From contig CAZSRZ010000013.1 of the NCBI GenBank assembly GCA_964609085.1, positions 1 to 64,000 of the forward strand: a DNA stretch of 64,000 bases, given 5' to 3'. Shown piece by piece: positions 33,254 through 43,300 of the stretch (position 1 is the first letter of the stretch; every line of letters begins with the position of its first letter). The stretch comes from JANPLG01 sp964609085 (GTDB lineage: Bacteria > Armatimonadota > SYMT01). Under the pieces are notes generated by a model that saw only the letters and a program-made list of their open reading frames with translations, did no database searches and was not told where the DNA came from. The translations under genes and the position numbers were made by a program.

Positions 33254-34150
33254 CTAGAGCCGTGCGGTCTCGACACCGACGATAGCACGCAGCCGCCGCA
33301 CTCCCGAGCCGGTGGCACCGATCTCCAGCCCGACTGTCGCCCCCACTTCCAGGGAGAGCTCGCCCTCAGATCCTGTCGCTCCCTCGCCGGAGAGACGGTA
33401 CGAGTAGGAGCCGGCGGGCAATGGGACGGGGACAGCGTCTCCCGCGGCGATGGAAATGGTCCGGTTTTCTTTCGGCCGACCAGGTTGTTCGAGGCTGAGA
33501 TGGACGATGCGCTCCGTGGTGTTGCGAATCTGGAGCACCGCGCCGTCGGGCGGGGCGGGAATCCGCAATGGCGCAGGTTCGGGAAGCGATGCTTCGGTGG
33601 AAACGCTTCCCGGGAAGCGACCGCGCTCGCCCACGACCATCGGCCCCGGTGGGACGCCACCCGTGGCCAGGCCCTGCGGGTGCGACGGCGGCACCTGGCC
33701 GGGAGCACCTGGCGTCGGCCTGTCGCGAATGCGAACAACCGGCGGGATCCAGGACGGGTCGTCCGTCGAACCTGCGGGTGCGCCGACCGCGCGGGATCCT
33801 CCCGGCGTAGGGGCGGATGCCTCTTTCGGAGCGGGCGGCATGGTCATGCCGGACACCGCAGGTCCTTGTGCAGAGCCGGGAGGATCGCTGGCCATTCGCC
33901 CCAGGGCGTAGCCCCCGATACCGACAGCCAACCCGGCAGCCGCCAACAGGGCAACGACCAAGATCCGGGGACCTTCGGAGCCGGCCGTGAACCAGCTCAT
34001 GGTTCGCTCGGCACCCATGCCCGCGGGGATCGTCCGCTCGGCGGTCGCAGAGGAGTCCGGCGCGTCAAAGCGCTGACTGCTGCAGGACCAGCAGCGGTCT
34101 TCATTCAGCAAGCAAAGGCTGCCGCAATCGGAGCAGGACTTTCGAATCAA
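33254..34150 (-). CDS. Zinc-ribbon, single-TM protein with proline-rich linker
   Basis: 298 residues if started at the TTG at 34150; the frame is open to an ATG at 34279, but that would overlap the divergent lipB start by 94 bp. A zinc ribbon opens the protein (CSDCGSLCLLNEDRCWSC). One membrane segment (~65-90, ILVVALLAAAGLAVGIGGYALG) leads to a ~110-residue Pro/Gly/Ala-rich linker and a C-terminal beta domain (VLQIRNTTERIVHLSLEQPG, LPAGSYSYRLSGEG). The family is not recognised. The gap to cinA is 61 bp, so it could be the first gene of the recA transcript. Confidence 0.7.
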   Translation of the reverse strand: MIRKSCSDCGSLCLLNEDRCWSCSSQRFDAPDSSATAERTIPAGMGAERTMSWFTAGSEGPRILVVALLAAAGLAVGIGGYALGRMASDPPGSAQGPAVSGMTMPPAPKEASAPTPGGSRAVGAPAGSTDDPSWIPPVVRIRDRPTPGAPGQVPPSHPQGLATGGVPPGPMVVGERGRFPGSVSTEASLPEPAPLRIPAPPDGAVLQIRNTTERIVHLSLEQPGRPKENRTISIAAGDAVPVPLPAGSYSYRLSGEGATGSEGELSLEVGATVGLEIGATGSGVRRLRAIVGVETARL

Positions 34151-34185
34151 GGGCGTGGAGTCGCCGCGGCGAGGCCGCGCATAGG

Positions 34186-34980
34186 ATGATTGACCGACTC
34201 TTTGGATGCTTCGATCCCGCAGATGGTTCCGCTGATCTGCCGGAGAGGCATGGCTTGCTTCCGTCACCCAAGCTTCCATTCCCCAACTCCAGCGGTGCTG
34301 CCACTCACCGTCTCGCCGTCTGCTGGCTGGGCGAAGTGGAGTACTCGGCAGCCGTGGACCTGCAGCAGCGAGTCCACACGGCCGTCCGCGCAGGCGATCT
34401 GCCGGATACCCTCCTGCTTCTCACCCACCCTCGGGTGATCACGTTGGGTCGCGGCGCCGATCCGGACCACGTCGTCGCCTCGGAAGCCATGCTGGCGGCG
34501 GAGGGGGTGGCACTCCACGCCTCGGGCCGGGGGGGAGACGTGACGTACCACGGCCCCGGTCAGCTCGTCGGGTACCCGATCCTGGACTTGAACCGGCATG
34601 GGCGCGATGTCCACCAGTACCTCCGACGGCTGGAAGAGTCGCTGATTCAGGCTGTTGCTCGGTTCGGCGTCGTCGGCTGCAGGTCACCCGGGCAGACTGG
34701 CGTGTGGGTTGGGGACGAGAAGATCGCCGCGCTCGGGATCGCCGTGAGGCACTGGGTGACCTGGCACGGATTTGCTTTGAATGTCGATCCTCGACTCGAC
34801 GACTTCGCGCTGATCGTCCCTTGCGGGATCCGCGATCGGGGAGTCACGTCGCTGGCGAGCCTCCTGGGGGCGAAGGCACCCACTGTGGCCGCACTCCGGG
34901 AGCCCGTCGCCGCCGCAGTCGCCGCGGAGTTCGGACTTGAGCTCGCGGAGATCGCGCCGGCTGACCTCACGACCGAGTAA
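34186..34980 (+). CDS. lipB: Octanoyl-ACP:protein N-octanoyltransferase
   Basis: 264 residues. LipB transfers octanoate from acyl carrier protein to lipoyl domains. Diagnostic motifs are LLLTHPRVITLGRGAD, SGRGGDVTYHGPGQLVGYPI, the catalytic Lys in GDEKIAALGIAVR and the catalytic Cys in LIVPCGI. The first ~40 residues precede the normal family start (LAVCWLGEVEYSAAVDLQ) and may be a mis-called extension or a real variable N-terminus. The fused E1 dehydrogenase at 61578 belongs to a lipoate-using complex type, but is far away. lipA is not in the window. Confidence 0.95.
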   Translation: MIDRLFGCFDPADGSADLPERHGLLPSPKLPFPNSSGAATHRLAVCWLGEVEYSAAVDLQQRVHTAVRAGDLPDTLLLLTHPRVITLGRGADPDHVVASEAMLAAEGVALHASGRGGDVTYHGPGQLVGYPILDLNRHGRDVHQYLRRLEESLIQAVARFGVVGCRSPGQTGVWVGDEKIAALGIAVRHWVTWHGFALNVDPRLDDFALIVPCGIRDRGVTSLASLLGAKAPTVAALREPVAAAVAAEFGLELAEIAPADLTTE

Positions 34981-34994
34981 ACCGCCCTTCTGCC

Positions 34995-35996
34995 CTACGC
35001 GACCGCCGCCACCACCGTCACGGGGGCGCTTCGGCGCACCACCGCCAGAAAGAGTTCCACAAGCCCCGGGTCGAACTGGGTCCCCGACCCACGGCGGATG
35101 TTCTCCTGCGCCTCCATCTCGGTGAGCGGGGGTCGGTAAGGTCGCGGAGAAAGCATCGCATCGTAGGCGTCGGCGATGGAGAGGATGCGCGCGAGGAGCG
35201 GGATCTGTTCTCCGGCCAGCCCGTCGGGGTAGCCCTTGCCGTCCCAACGCTCCTGGTGGTGACGGATGATGGGCAGCACCTGGTCAGCGCACCGAAGCGG
35301 GCCGCAGATCCGCTCGCCGACTTCGGGATGGAGTTTGATCTCGTTGTACTCCTCCTCTGTCAGCTTGCCGGTCTTCAGCAACACTTCTTCCCGCACCGCG
35401 ATCTTGCCAATGTCGTGCAGCACGGCGCCCTTGCGCAGGTTCTCCAGGTCGTCATCCATCAGCCCCAGCGCGCGCCCCAATCCGCAGGCCAGCCTGGCCA
35501 GACGTTGCGTGTCCCCCACACTTTGCGAGACCTTGCTCTCCAGCATGCGGGCCAGGCCGAAGATCACGTTCTCGGTTGTCTCGACCTGATCGTTCAGTCG
35601 CTTTACGCGCACCAGGGACTTTACCCGGGCCAGCAACTCGAGCTTGTTGACCGGGCGACCGAGGAAGTCTTCCGCCCCGACTTCGAGCCCGCGGATCTTC
35701 TCGTCCTGGGCCCCGTCCTGCACCAGCATCATCACGGGGATGTTGCGAGTGGAGGGATGCGCCTTCACCCGCTCGCAGAGTTGATAGGCGTTGAGTCGGG
35801 GGATGCCGACATCCAGAATCGCGACCTCCGGATCGCTCTTGCGAATGGTCCGTAGTGCCTCCTCGCCATCTGTGGCGATGAGTACTGTATGACCGACGCC
35901 TTCAAGATACTCGCCCAATTGGCGCGCAGCCGCCGGCTGTCGATCAGCCACGAGCACACGAGCCCCGGGTGTCAGGCCCAGATCTTCGCTGGTCAT
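34995..35996 (-). CDS. Response regulator with HD-GYP c-di-GMP phosphodiesterase domain (RpfG-like)
   Basis: 333 residues from the ATG at 35996, with GGAGAGAG upstream. The receiver domain (~10-130) has the phospho-acceptor in VAILDVGIPRLNAYQL. After a short helix the HD-GYP domain carries LHDIGKIAV, IIRHHQERWDGKGYPDGL and ILSIADAYDAML, so all metal and GYP residues of active enzymes are present. It should break down c-di-GMP when its receiver is phosphorylated. No histidine kinase is adjacent. It opposes the two GGDEF proteins of the window (19661 and 49957). Confidence 0.95.
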   Translation of the reverse strand: MTSEDLGLTPGARVLVADRQPAAARQLGEYLEGVGHTVLIATDGEEALRTIRKSDPEVAILDVGIPRLNAYQLCERVKAHPSTRNIPVMMLVQDGAQDEKIRGLEVGAEDFLGRPVNKLELLARVKSLVRVKRLNDQVETTENVIFGLARMLESKVSQSVGDTQRLARLACGLGRALGLMDDDLENLRKGAVLHDIGKIAVREEVLLKTGKLTEEEYNEIKLHPEVGERICGPLRCADQVLPIIRHHQERWDGKGYPDGLAGEQIPLLARILSIADAYDAMLSPRPYRPPLTEMEAQENIRRGSGTQFDPGLVELFLAVVRRSAPVTVVAAVA

Positions 35997-36119
35997 TCGC
36001 TCTCTCTCCACCGGATAGATCGGATCGGCGCGTCGGGGTCTCCCTCGCGATCCTGCACGGGAGAATAGTGGCACGCCGACCTTCACGCTGGAGGGGGAGT
36101 GGGTGAGTTTGGGCTCAAT

Positions 36120-37391
36120 TCACCGGGGTCGCAGCTCCGTCACCCCGCCCATATAGGGCTGCAGCGCAGCGGGCACGCGAACGGACCCGTCCGCCTGCTG
36201 GTGGTTCTCCAGGAGCGGAATCAAGATGCGCGGGCTGGCGATCGCCGTATTGTTGAGCGTGGTGCAGAACCGCATCCGGCCATCCGCGTCGCGGTAACGC
36301 AGATTCAGGCGACGGGCCTGAAACTCGCCGAGAGTCGAACACGAGTGCGTCTCGGAGTAGGCGTTCCGGCTGGGCATCCAGGTCTCAACCTCGTGTTTGA
36401 GGCTCTGGCCCATCCCGAGTTCGCCGGTGCAGGCCTGGGCGACCCGGTGGGGCAGCTCGAGCGCCTGCAGGATTCCCTCAGCATTCCCGAGCAGCCGCAG
36501 ATGCTCGGCCCGCACCATCTCCGGCTCGCTCGAGCTGATGACTACCTGCTCGATCTTGCGGAACTGGTGGACCCGGTAGAATCCGCGTGTGTCCTTTCCG
36601 GCAGCACCCGCCTCTCGACGAAAGCAGGAGCTGACGCCGCAATACCTGCGCGGCAGCGAAGTGAGCCCGAGTACGTCGTCCAGATGGTAGGCGCACAGCG
36701 AGACTTCCGACGTGCCGATCAAGTAGAGCTCATCGCGCTCAATGGCATACGCCTCCTGGCGCCCCAGCGGGAAGTAGCCCGTGCCGGTCATCGCCGCGTC
36801 CCGCACGAGCTCGGGGACGATCATTGGCGAGTACCCGCGCGCGTTGAGGAAATCGACCGCAAAGCGGAGCAGCGCCATCTCCAACAGCACGCCATCGTTC
36901 TTCAGGAAGATGAAGCGGCTGCCCGAAACTTTCCCGCCCGCCTGGAAGTCGGCGAGGTCCAGCCGCTGGGCTATCTCCACATGGTCCGCGGGCTGGAAGT
37001 CGAAGCTCCGCGGGGTGCCCCAACGGCGAACTTCTACGTTGTCGTCCTCGCCGGCCCCAATGGGCACGCTTGGGTCGGGGAGGTTGGGGACCGTGAGGAG
37101 CGCCTGGTCGAGCGCGGCCTCCGTCTCGCGGAGCTCGGGCTCGAGTTGCTCCAGCCTCTCGCGGACCTTCCGCGCCTCTTCCAGTCCGGCGGGACGCTCC
37201 TCCGGCGACAGCTTCCCGAGGCCTTTGGACAGGCGGTTCCTCTCACCGCGCAGGGCTTCCACCTCGGCCCGCATCGAACGCAGCCGCTCGTCGAGGGCGA
37301 TGACTGCATCAATGTCGGCGGGGATCCGCTTGTTGACGGCGGCGGCGCGGAAGAGGTCGGGTTGTTCACGAAACAGGCGGATGTCGATCAT
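36120..37391 (-). CDS. serS: Seryl-tRNA synthetase
   Basis: 423 residues from the ATG at 37391 (MIDIRLFREQPDLFRAAAVN), the normal SerS N-terminus. The coiled-coil arm (~30-100) binds tRNA. The class II core has TSEVSLCAYHLDD, CFRREAGAAGKDTRGFYRVH (motif 2), TGELGMGQSLKHEVETWMPS and a motif 3 region ending RILIPLLENHQ. The open frame extends to 37673, but that part is non-coding. An extended -10 promoter lies about 100 bp upstream. Confidence 0.97.
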   Translation of the reverse strand: MIDIRLFREQPDLFRAAAVNKRIPADIDAVIALDERLRSMRAEVEALRGERNRLSKGLGKLSPEERPAGLEEARKVRERLEQLEPELRETEAALDQALLTVPNLPDPSVPIGAGEDDNVEVRRWGTPRSFDFQPADHVEIAQRLDLADFQAGGKVSGSRFIFLKNDGVLLEMALLRFAVDFLNARGYSPMIVPELVRDAAMTGTGYFPLGRQEAYAIERDELYLIGTSEVSLCAYHLDDVLGLTSLPRRYCGVSSCFRREAGAAGKDTRGFYRVHQFRKIEQVVISSSEPEMVRAEHLRLLGNAEGILQALELPHRVAQACTGELGMGQSLKHEVETWMPSRNAYSETHSCSTLGEFQARRLNLRYRDADGRMRFCTTLNNTAIASPRILIPLLENHQQADGSVRVPAALQPYMGGVTELRPR

Positions 37392-37488
37392 TCGGGGACC
37401 CTGAAGGCGGGGAAGGAATAGCCCGGATCGCGCTGAAGCTGGATCGGGGCCGGTGCCGGCACGGCCGCGCGGGCCGGAAGCGGAGCCG

Positions 37489-37497
37489 AGTATAGCA
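37489..37497 (-). promoter_or_regulatory. Extended -10 promoter candidate for serS
   Basis: On the minus strand the sequence TGCTATACT (37497-37489) fits the extended -10 element TGnTATAAT with one mismatch. There is no good -35 box, which extended -10 promoters can lack. The predicted start near 37482 gives a leader of about 90 nt to serS. Confidence 0.45.
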
Positions 37498-37531
37498 TGC
37501 GCCGTCTTTCCGGCTGAAGGCGACGCGAGGA

Positions 37532-37567
37532 GCGGCGATGCAGGCGGCGATGCAGGCGGCGATGCAG
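37532..37567 (+). repeat. Three tandem copies of a 12-mer carrying the start codon
   Basis: GCGGCGATGCAG is repeated three times without a mismatch (37532-37543, 37544-37555, 37556-37567). Each copy contains an in-frame ATG, so the dehydrogenase gene has three stacked start codons and begins MQAAMQAAMQK. AGGAG stands 5 nt before the first ATG only. Confidence 0.9.
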
Positions 37568-38554
37568 AAAGTGTTCGTGACCCGGCAAATCCCCGAGCCG
37601 GGCATCCGACGGCTGCAGGAAGCAGCCCCGGAGGTGGAAACGGAAATCTGGCCGGGCGAAATGCCTCCGCCATCGGACGTGCTGCGCGGACACGCCTCCG
37701 GGGCCAACGCTTTGCTCTGCCTGCTCACTGACCGCGTGGATGACGCCCTACTCTCCGCGTGTCCCGGCCTGCGCGTGGTCAGCCAGATGGCGGTGGGCTA
37801 CGACAACATCGATGTCGATGCCTGCACCCGCCGGGGCATCCCTGTCTGCAACACCCCGGGAGTGCTCACCGAGACCAGCGCGGAACTGGCCTTTGCCCTC
37901 CTCATGGCGACGAGCCGCCGCATCGTCGAGGCGGATCGCTACTGCCGGTCTGGGGCGTGGCAGACCTGGGATCCCAATCTGCTGTTGGGGCGGGATCTCT
38001 TCGGGGCAACTCTCGGCGTGGTTGGATTGGGCCGGATCGGTCTGGAAGTAGCCCGGCGTGCGCGGGCCTTCCAGATGCGAGTCCTCTACACAGGCCCGCG
38101 GCGAAAGCTCGAACAGGAGGCGGAGCTCGCTGCGGAGTACCGTCCGCTGGACGCCCTCCTGGCCGAGAGCGACTTCGTCAGCTTGCATCTCCCCCTTTCC
38201 GCCGATACGCGGCACCTCATCGGGGACCGGGAACTTCGGCTGATGAAGCGGTCCGCCATCTTGATCAACACTGCGCGGGGACCCGTGCTGGACCAGGCAG
38301 CCCTGTACCGCGCTCTCGTGGATGGCGTGATCCTGGCCGCGGGGCTCGATGTGTTCGAGGTGGAGCCTGTCCCAGGTGATGAGCCGCTGCTCGCGCTGCC
38401 GAATGTGGTGGTGCTGCCGCACATCGCCAGCGCCAGTGTCGCGACGCGAGGCAGGATGGCTGAGATGGCCGCCGAGAACCTGCTCGCCGTGTTGCGGCGA
38501 GTGCCCGCGCCGCACACCGTCAACCCCCAGGTCTACGACCGCATCCGAGAGTGA
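37538..38554 (+). CDS. D-isomer-specific 2-hydroxyacid dehydrogenase (glyoxylate reductase-like)
   Basis: 338 residues. The catalytic domain begins after the repeated MQAA unit (KVFVTRQIPEPGIRRL). The NAD-binding signature is LGVVGLGRIGLEVARRA; catalytic Arg, Glu and His are in LINTARGPVLDQAAL, LDVFEVEPVP and LPHIASAS. Motifs such as VGYDNIDVDACTRRG and TPGVLTETSAELAFALL put it near glyoxylate/hydroxypyruvate reductases. It is followed 6 bp later by a second, diverged dehydrogenase, and then by a glycerophosphodiesterase, probably in one operon. The true substrates are unknown. Confidence 0.93.
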   Translation: MQAAMQAAMQKVFVTRQIPEPGIRRLQEAAPEVETEIWPGEMPPPSDVLRGHASGANALLCLLTDRVDDALLSACPGLRVVSQMAVGYDNIDVDACTRRGIPVCNTPGVLTETSAELAFALLMATSRRIVEADRYCRSGAWQTWDPNLLLGRDLFGATLGVVGLGRIGLEVARRARAFQMRVLYTGPRRKLEQEAELAAEYRPLDALLAESDFVSLHLPLSADTRHLIGDRELRLMKRSAILINTARGPVLDQAALYRALVDGVILAAGLDVFEVEPVPGDEPLLALPNVVVLPHIASASVATRGRMAEMAAENLLAVLRRVPAPHTVNPQVYDRIRE

Positions 38555-38560
38555 GTCCCC

Positions 38561-39580
38561 GTGTCCGCACCTCCCGCCATTGCCCTCACCGCCGCCATCT
38601 ACCGCGACCCGGACAACGACGTCGCCAGAGCCCTCCGTGCCCGGGGGTATGAAGTCCGCTGCCATACCTCGGCGGTGATGCCGGATCCCGCGACCGTCGC
38701 CGAGATGCTCCGCGGGGCAGTGGGGATCATCGCCGGGAGCGAGCCGCTGACGCGGGAGTTGCTCTCCGGCGCGCCGGATCTACGGGTGATCTCCCGAAAT
38801 GGCGTGGGGTATGACGCCATCGATCTCGACGCCGCCACGGATCTCGGGATCGTGGTGACCTACATCCCGGATGCGATGGTGGACGCCGTCGCTGACCTCG
38901 CATTCGGCCTGCTGCTGGCGTGCGCCCGCCGCATCCCGGAACTGAGTGCGGGGATGCGACGCGGGGAGTGGCCCCGCTTGATGGGCGCGGACGTCACCGG
39001 TCGCACCCTCGGCATCATTGGCACCGGCCGGATCGGGATGGCCGTCGCCCGGCGGGCGCGCGGGTTCCGCATGCGCCTGGTTGGTGCCGACCCAACCCCC
39101 AACCCCCTCTTCGTCGAAGAGGTCGGCGGCGATTACCTGCCGCTGGATGAACTGTTGGAGGTCGCCGACTTCGTGACCCTCCACCTGCCATCCCTGGCTT
39201 CCACGCGCGGCATCCTGGCCGAGAATGAGTTGGGCAGGATGAAGCCCGGCAGCATTCTCGTTAACACGGCGCGCGGCGCCCTTATCGACGAGGCGGCGCT
39301 ACTGCGAAACCTGGATAGCGGGCGGATCGCGATGGCGGGGCTCGATGTGCTGGTGGAGGAGCCGCCGACGCCGGGAAGTGACTCCGATCGCCTCGCCAGG
39401 CATCCATCGGTCGTGCCCGTGCCCCACATCGGTGCCTTCACTCCCAAGACGATCGACCGGATGGCGGCGATCGCCCTGGAGAATCTCGTCTCCGTGCTTG
39501 AAGGACGGCGACCTCAACATGTGATCAACCCGGCCGTTTACGAGCGCAGTGTGCGGACGCCGGCGCCGCTGCCCAGATGA
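38561..39580 (+). CDS. D-isomer-specific 2-hydroxyacid dehydrogenase (phosphoglycerate dehydrogenase-like)
   Basis: 339 residues from a GTG at 38561. The substrate domain has VISRNGVGYDAIDLDAATDL; the NAD domain has LGIIGTGRIGMAVARRARGF. Catalytic residues are in ILVNTARGALIDEAAL (Arg), LDVLVEEPP (Glu) and VPVPHIGAFT (His). It resembles the preceding dehydrogenase and may derive from an old tandem duplication, but it belongs to a different branch nearer SerA/hydroxypyruvate reductases. It lacks the C-terminal ACT domain of SerA. Its stop overlaps the start of the next gene by 4 bp. Confidence 0.93.
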   Translation: MSAPPAIALTAAIYRDPDNDVARALRARGYEVRCHTSAVMPDPATVAEMLRGAVGIIAGSEPLTRELLSGAPDLRVISRNGVGYDAIDLDAATDLGIVVTYIPDAMVDAVADLAFGLLLACARRIPELSAGMRRGEWPRLMGADVTGRTLGIIGTGRIGMAVARRARGFRMRLVGADPTPNPLFVEEVGGDYLPLDELLEVADFVTLHLPSLASTRGILAENELGRMKPGSILVNTARGALIDEAALLRNLDSGRIAMAGLDVLVEEPPTPGSDSDRLARHPSVVPVPHIGAFTPKTIDRMAAIALENLVSVLEGRRPQHVINPAVYERSVRTPAPLPR

Positions 39581-40296
39581 TGACGCGGTTGATCGGCCAC
39601 CGGGGAGCCCCCCGCCTGGCGCCGGAGAACACTCTGCCCTCGTTCGCGGCGGCGCTGAAGGCGGGAGCATCGGGGATCGAGTGCGACGTGAGGCTATCGT
39701 CAGACGGCGTCCCAATCGTCTTTCACGATGACCGCCTCGAGCGACTCACCCCCGGATCAGGTCGGGTGAACACGCGCAGTGCCGCTGAGCTGACCTCTCT
39801 GCCTGTGCTGCCCGGAGCCTTCGGGGGGAGTTTTCCGGACGTTTGTATCCCGACACTCGGTGCCGTGCTGGATGCGACCCCGCCCAACGTGCTCCTGGTG
39901 ATCGAGTTGAAGGTCGACGAAGACTCGCCAACCGAACTCGTCGCCGCGGTGCTGAAGTGCCTGCCACCGAACGGGCGCTGCTTCCGACTGATCTCGTTCG
40001 ACGCGCAAGCCCTTGTGTTCGCCCGGTCGGCCGGCGTGGTGACGGAGAACCTGGGTTTGCTTCGGTCCGCGGATCAGGCGCCGAGCGCCATTTCGGCCGT
40101 TGTTCGTGCCCAGTGCGCATGGCTGCACCTTGGTGAGCCGGGCGTGGACCCCGGACTCATCGGACGGGCCCGCGATGCGGGCATCCACCTCAACGCCTGG
40201 ACGGTGAACGTCCCGCAACGAGGCGCCGAATTGCGGGATCTGGGCGTGGACGAGCTCACCACCGACGATCCGCTGCTGCTTCCGCAGGCAATGTAG
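39577..40296 (+). CDS. Glycerophosphodiester phosphodiesterase
   Basis: 239 residues from an ATG that overlaps the preceding stop (ATGA). Catalytic motifs of the GDPD family are LIGHRGAPRLAPENTLPSF, IECDVRLSSDGVPIVFHDD and LLVIELKVDE, which give the metal ligands Glu-x-Asp and His. The C-terminal AWTVNVPQRGAELRDLGVDE and TTDDPLLL are also typical. It hydrolyses deacylated phospholipids to glycerol 3-phosphate and an alcohol. It has no signal peptide, so it is cytoplasmic, and it ends the dehydrogenase operon. Confidence 0.94.
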   Translation: MMTRLIGHRGAPRLAPENTLPSFAAALKAGASGIECDVRLSSDGVPIVFHDDRLERLTPGSGRVNTRSAAELTSLPVLPGAFGGSFPDVCIPTLGAVLDATPPNVLLVIELKVDEDSPTELVAAVLKCLPPNGRCFRLISFDAQALVFARSAGVVTENLGLLRSADQAPSAISAVVRAQCAWLHLGEPGVDPGLIGRARDAGIHLNAWTVNVPQRGAELRDLGVDELTTDDPLLLPQAM

Positions 40297-40367
40297 CCTC
40301 GGTGCAGGATAGGGGCCTGGGCAGGGGCAACGCACCTTAGTCTCAGTAGGCGCCCCGAGGTCTTCCG

Positions 40368-43300
40368 ATGATGCGCTCCGGTTCGACATGTATCGCGCTC
40401 GCCGCCGCGGTGTTCTGCACCCTGCTGCTGTCGCCGGCACCGGCGCTTTCCTCGCGCCATCCCGTCCTACGGGGTGAGCCCGGGGTCATGACGACGGGCC
40501 GACCCATCCTCTTTGCGGTTACCCGGCCGCTCCGCGACATCGCAGCGGAAGAATGGGCCAGGCTGCGCAGCGGTGCTCGGACGGGGCCCTCCGAACTGGA
40601 GCGCCCGAACGGCTGGCGCCACCTCAAGCCCCGCGATCCGGTGCAGGCCAACAAGAACAATCACGACGGTGCCCTGCAGACCGCGTTCCGAGAACCGACG
40701 GCTCTGGATCCACCGCTGGTCAGCTTCGAAGGGTGCTCGAACGAGGACAACTTCGCCGCCTACGGCAGTCGGGTATCGCCCCCAGACACGTGCGGCGATG
40801 TCGGCCCGAACCATTTCGTCCAGCAGGTCAACCTGTTGGCCCGCGTGTTCAGCAAGACCGGGACGCCCCTCTCCCCGCCCTTCAAGCTGAGCAGCCTCTT
40901 CGCCGCGCTCGGAGGCCCATGCGCCACGAGGAATGACGGTGATCCGATCGTGCTCTACGATCCCCTGGCTGACCGGTGGGTCCTCAGCCAGTTCTGCATC
41001 GCCAGCGGCAGCATCAATACTCCGCCCTTCATCGAATGCATCGCCGTCTCTCGCACCGCCGACCCGCTCGGACAGTACTACGCCTACGGGTTCATCACGC
41101 CGGGCGACCGTTTCCCGGACTATCCCAAATTGGGCGTCTGGCCGGACGGCTACTACATGGGGGTGAACCAGTTCCAGAACTCCCAGTACGCGGAAGCCGG
41201 AGTGTTTGCGTTCGACCGGGAACGCATGCTCCGAGGTGACCCCTCTGCCGGGTTCATCTACTTCGACATGGCCCAGATACCCGGCGACGATTTCACGCCG
41301 CTTCCTGCAGACGTGGATGGCCTCGTCCCACCGGCCCCCGGGCAACCATGTCCCTTCGTGGAGCTGCAGTATCAGACCAGCGGCTTCACGGTCAGCGGCC
41401 GCTACCGCGTGTTCGACTTCCACGCCGACTTCAACAACCCGGCGGCGTCCACGTTCGCCGAGCGGGCCGAAAGTCCCGTCGTCGCGGCGGATTGGAACAC
41501 GCAGGAGCCATTCGACAGGAGGCCCATCGAACAACCCAGCCCCGCATCGGTGCCGACCAACAACCTGGATGCGCTCAGCGGTCGCCTGATGCATCGACTG
41601 CAGTACCGGTCATTCGGCCCCGGAGGCGGAGAATCCCTGGCGCTCAACCACTCGGTCCAGGTGAGTCAGGACCCGGCGGCAAAGCGGATGGGCGTTCGCT
41701 ACTGCCAACTGATGCGCTCCTCGCCGGGTTCCGTCTGGCAGGCGGTGGAGCAGGCGACGTTGGCCCCGGCCGGCGACTCCCACTCTCGCTGGACAGGCAG
41801 CACCGCTGTCGACTGGCAAGGCAACCTGGCCGTCGGATACAGCGTCTCCAGCCGGACGGTCTTCCCCCACATCCGTTTTGCGGCCCGACTCGCCGGCGAT
41901 CCGCCCAACGGTCTCGCACAGGGTGAGCAGGTGCTGATCGACGGCACGGGCGTGCAGAGAACCACGAGCAACCGATGGGGCGACTACTCCGCCCTCTGTG
42001 TGGACCCCGCGGACGACTCCACCTTCTGGTTCACGAGCGAGTACTACACGCTGGCGGGCCAGCAGGCATCCACGGCAGGATGGCAAACGCGCATCGGGGC
42101 CTTTCGCCTGCCGGGTGCGCTGCCGGCGCCGCGTGGCAGCGTTGACGGGCTGGTCACGGACATCACAACCGGACAACCTGTGCCAGGCGCGGTCGTGGAG
42201 ACCCTCGGGATCCAGCGATCTGCGGGTGCCAACGGCAGTTATAGCCTGCCCCTGTCTCCCGGCACTTACGACCTCACGGCATCTGCGCCCGGTTATCTCC
42301 CCAATTCCGCCTCCGGCGTGCCGGTGGTGGATGACCAGTCCACCACACGCAATTTCGCCCTGACGCGCGTGCCAGTGGTGATTGCGGGCACAGCGACACT
42401 GGACCAGGAGAGCTGCACGCCCGGCAACGGCGTCCTCGATCCGGGTGAATTGGTGACGGTTTCGTTCACCCTGACCAACACGGGCCCGTTCGCCGGGTCC
42501 AACCTGGTTGCGCGCCTGCTGAACGGAAACGGCGTGGTGCCTCGCTCCGGCCCACAGAGCTACGGGAACCTGGCCGGCTCCGGGGGCACCGCCACCCGAC
42601 AGTTCACCTTCAACGTCTCGGAGCAGACAGCCTGCGGCGGTACAGTTCTGCCGGTGCTCGAGTTGGAGAACGCCGGGGCGGTGGTGGGTGCCGTGACGTT
42701 TCTGATGGCCGTCGGGTCACCCAACGTCGTGCTCCAGGAAGCCTTCGATGGCGTCACCGCGCCGGCCCTCCCCAGCGGCTGGACGTCGGAGGTAGTGGGG
42801 CCGATCCAGCCGTGGTCGGCCTCCACGAGTACCCCCGCTTCTGTCCCGAACTGTGCCCTCGCCACCGTTAGCGCCAGCGTCTCCGAGACTCGGCTCACCA
42901 GCCCCGGCATCCTCATCCCATCCGCGTCCGGCGAACTCCGATTCCGCCAACTCTTCCTGCTCCACGGCCTCCGCGACGGCGGCGTACTCGAGGTATCGGA
43001 GGATGGGCTGGCCTTCGTTGACGCGATGACGGCTGGCTGCACCTTTGCAACCGGCGGCTACACCGGCGTACTGACGACGGGGACGGGCAACCCCCTCGCC
43101 GGCCGGGCGGCGTGGACGGGCAACGGCGGCGTCTACACGGATGTGGTCGCGCGGCTCCCTGCCGCCTTCTCGGGCAAGACGATCTTCTTCCGCTGGCGGC
43201 TGGGCTGCGAGACCGGAGGCTCGGCCGGGAGCTGGCGCATCGACGACGTGCGCGTCTACGGTGGCTACAACTGCTGCACGCAAGCTTGCGAATTGATCTG

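Noticed and set aside
31300..33260. LexA/SOS box near recA or cinA
   Set aside because: No convincing palindrome of a known LexA type was seen; the operator of this lineage may differ.
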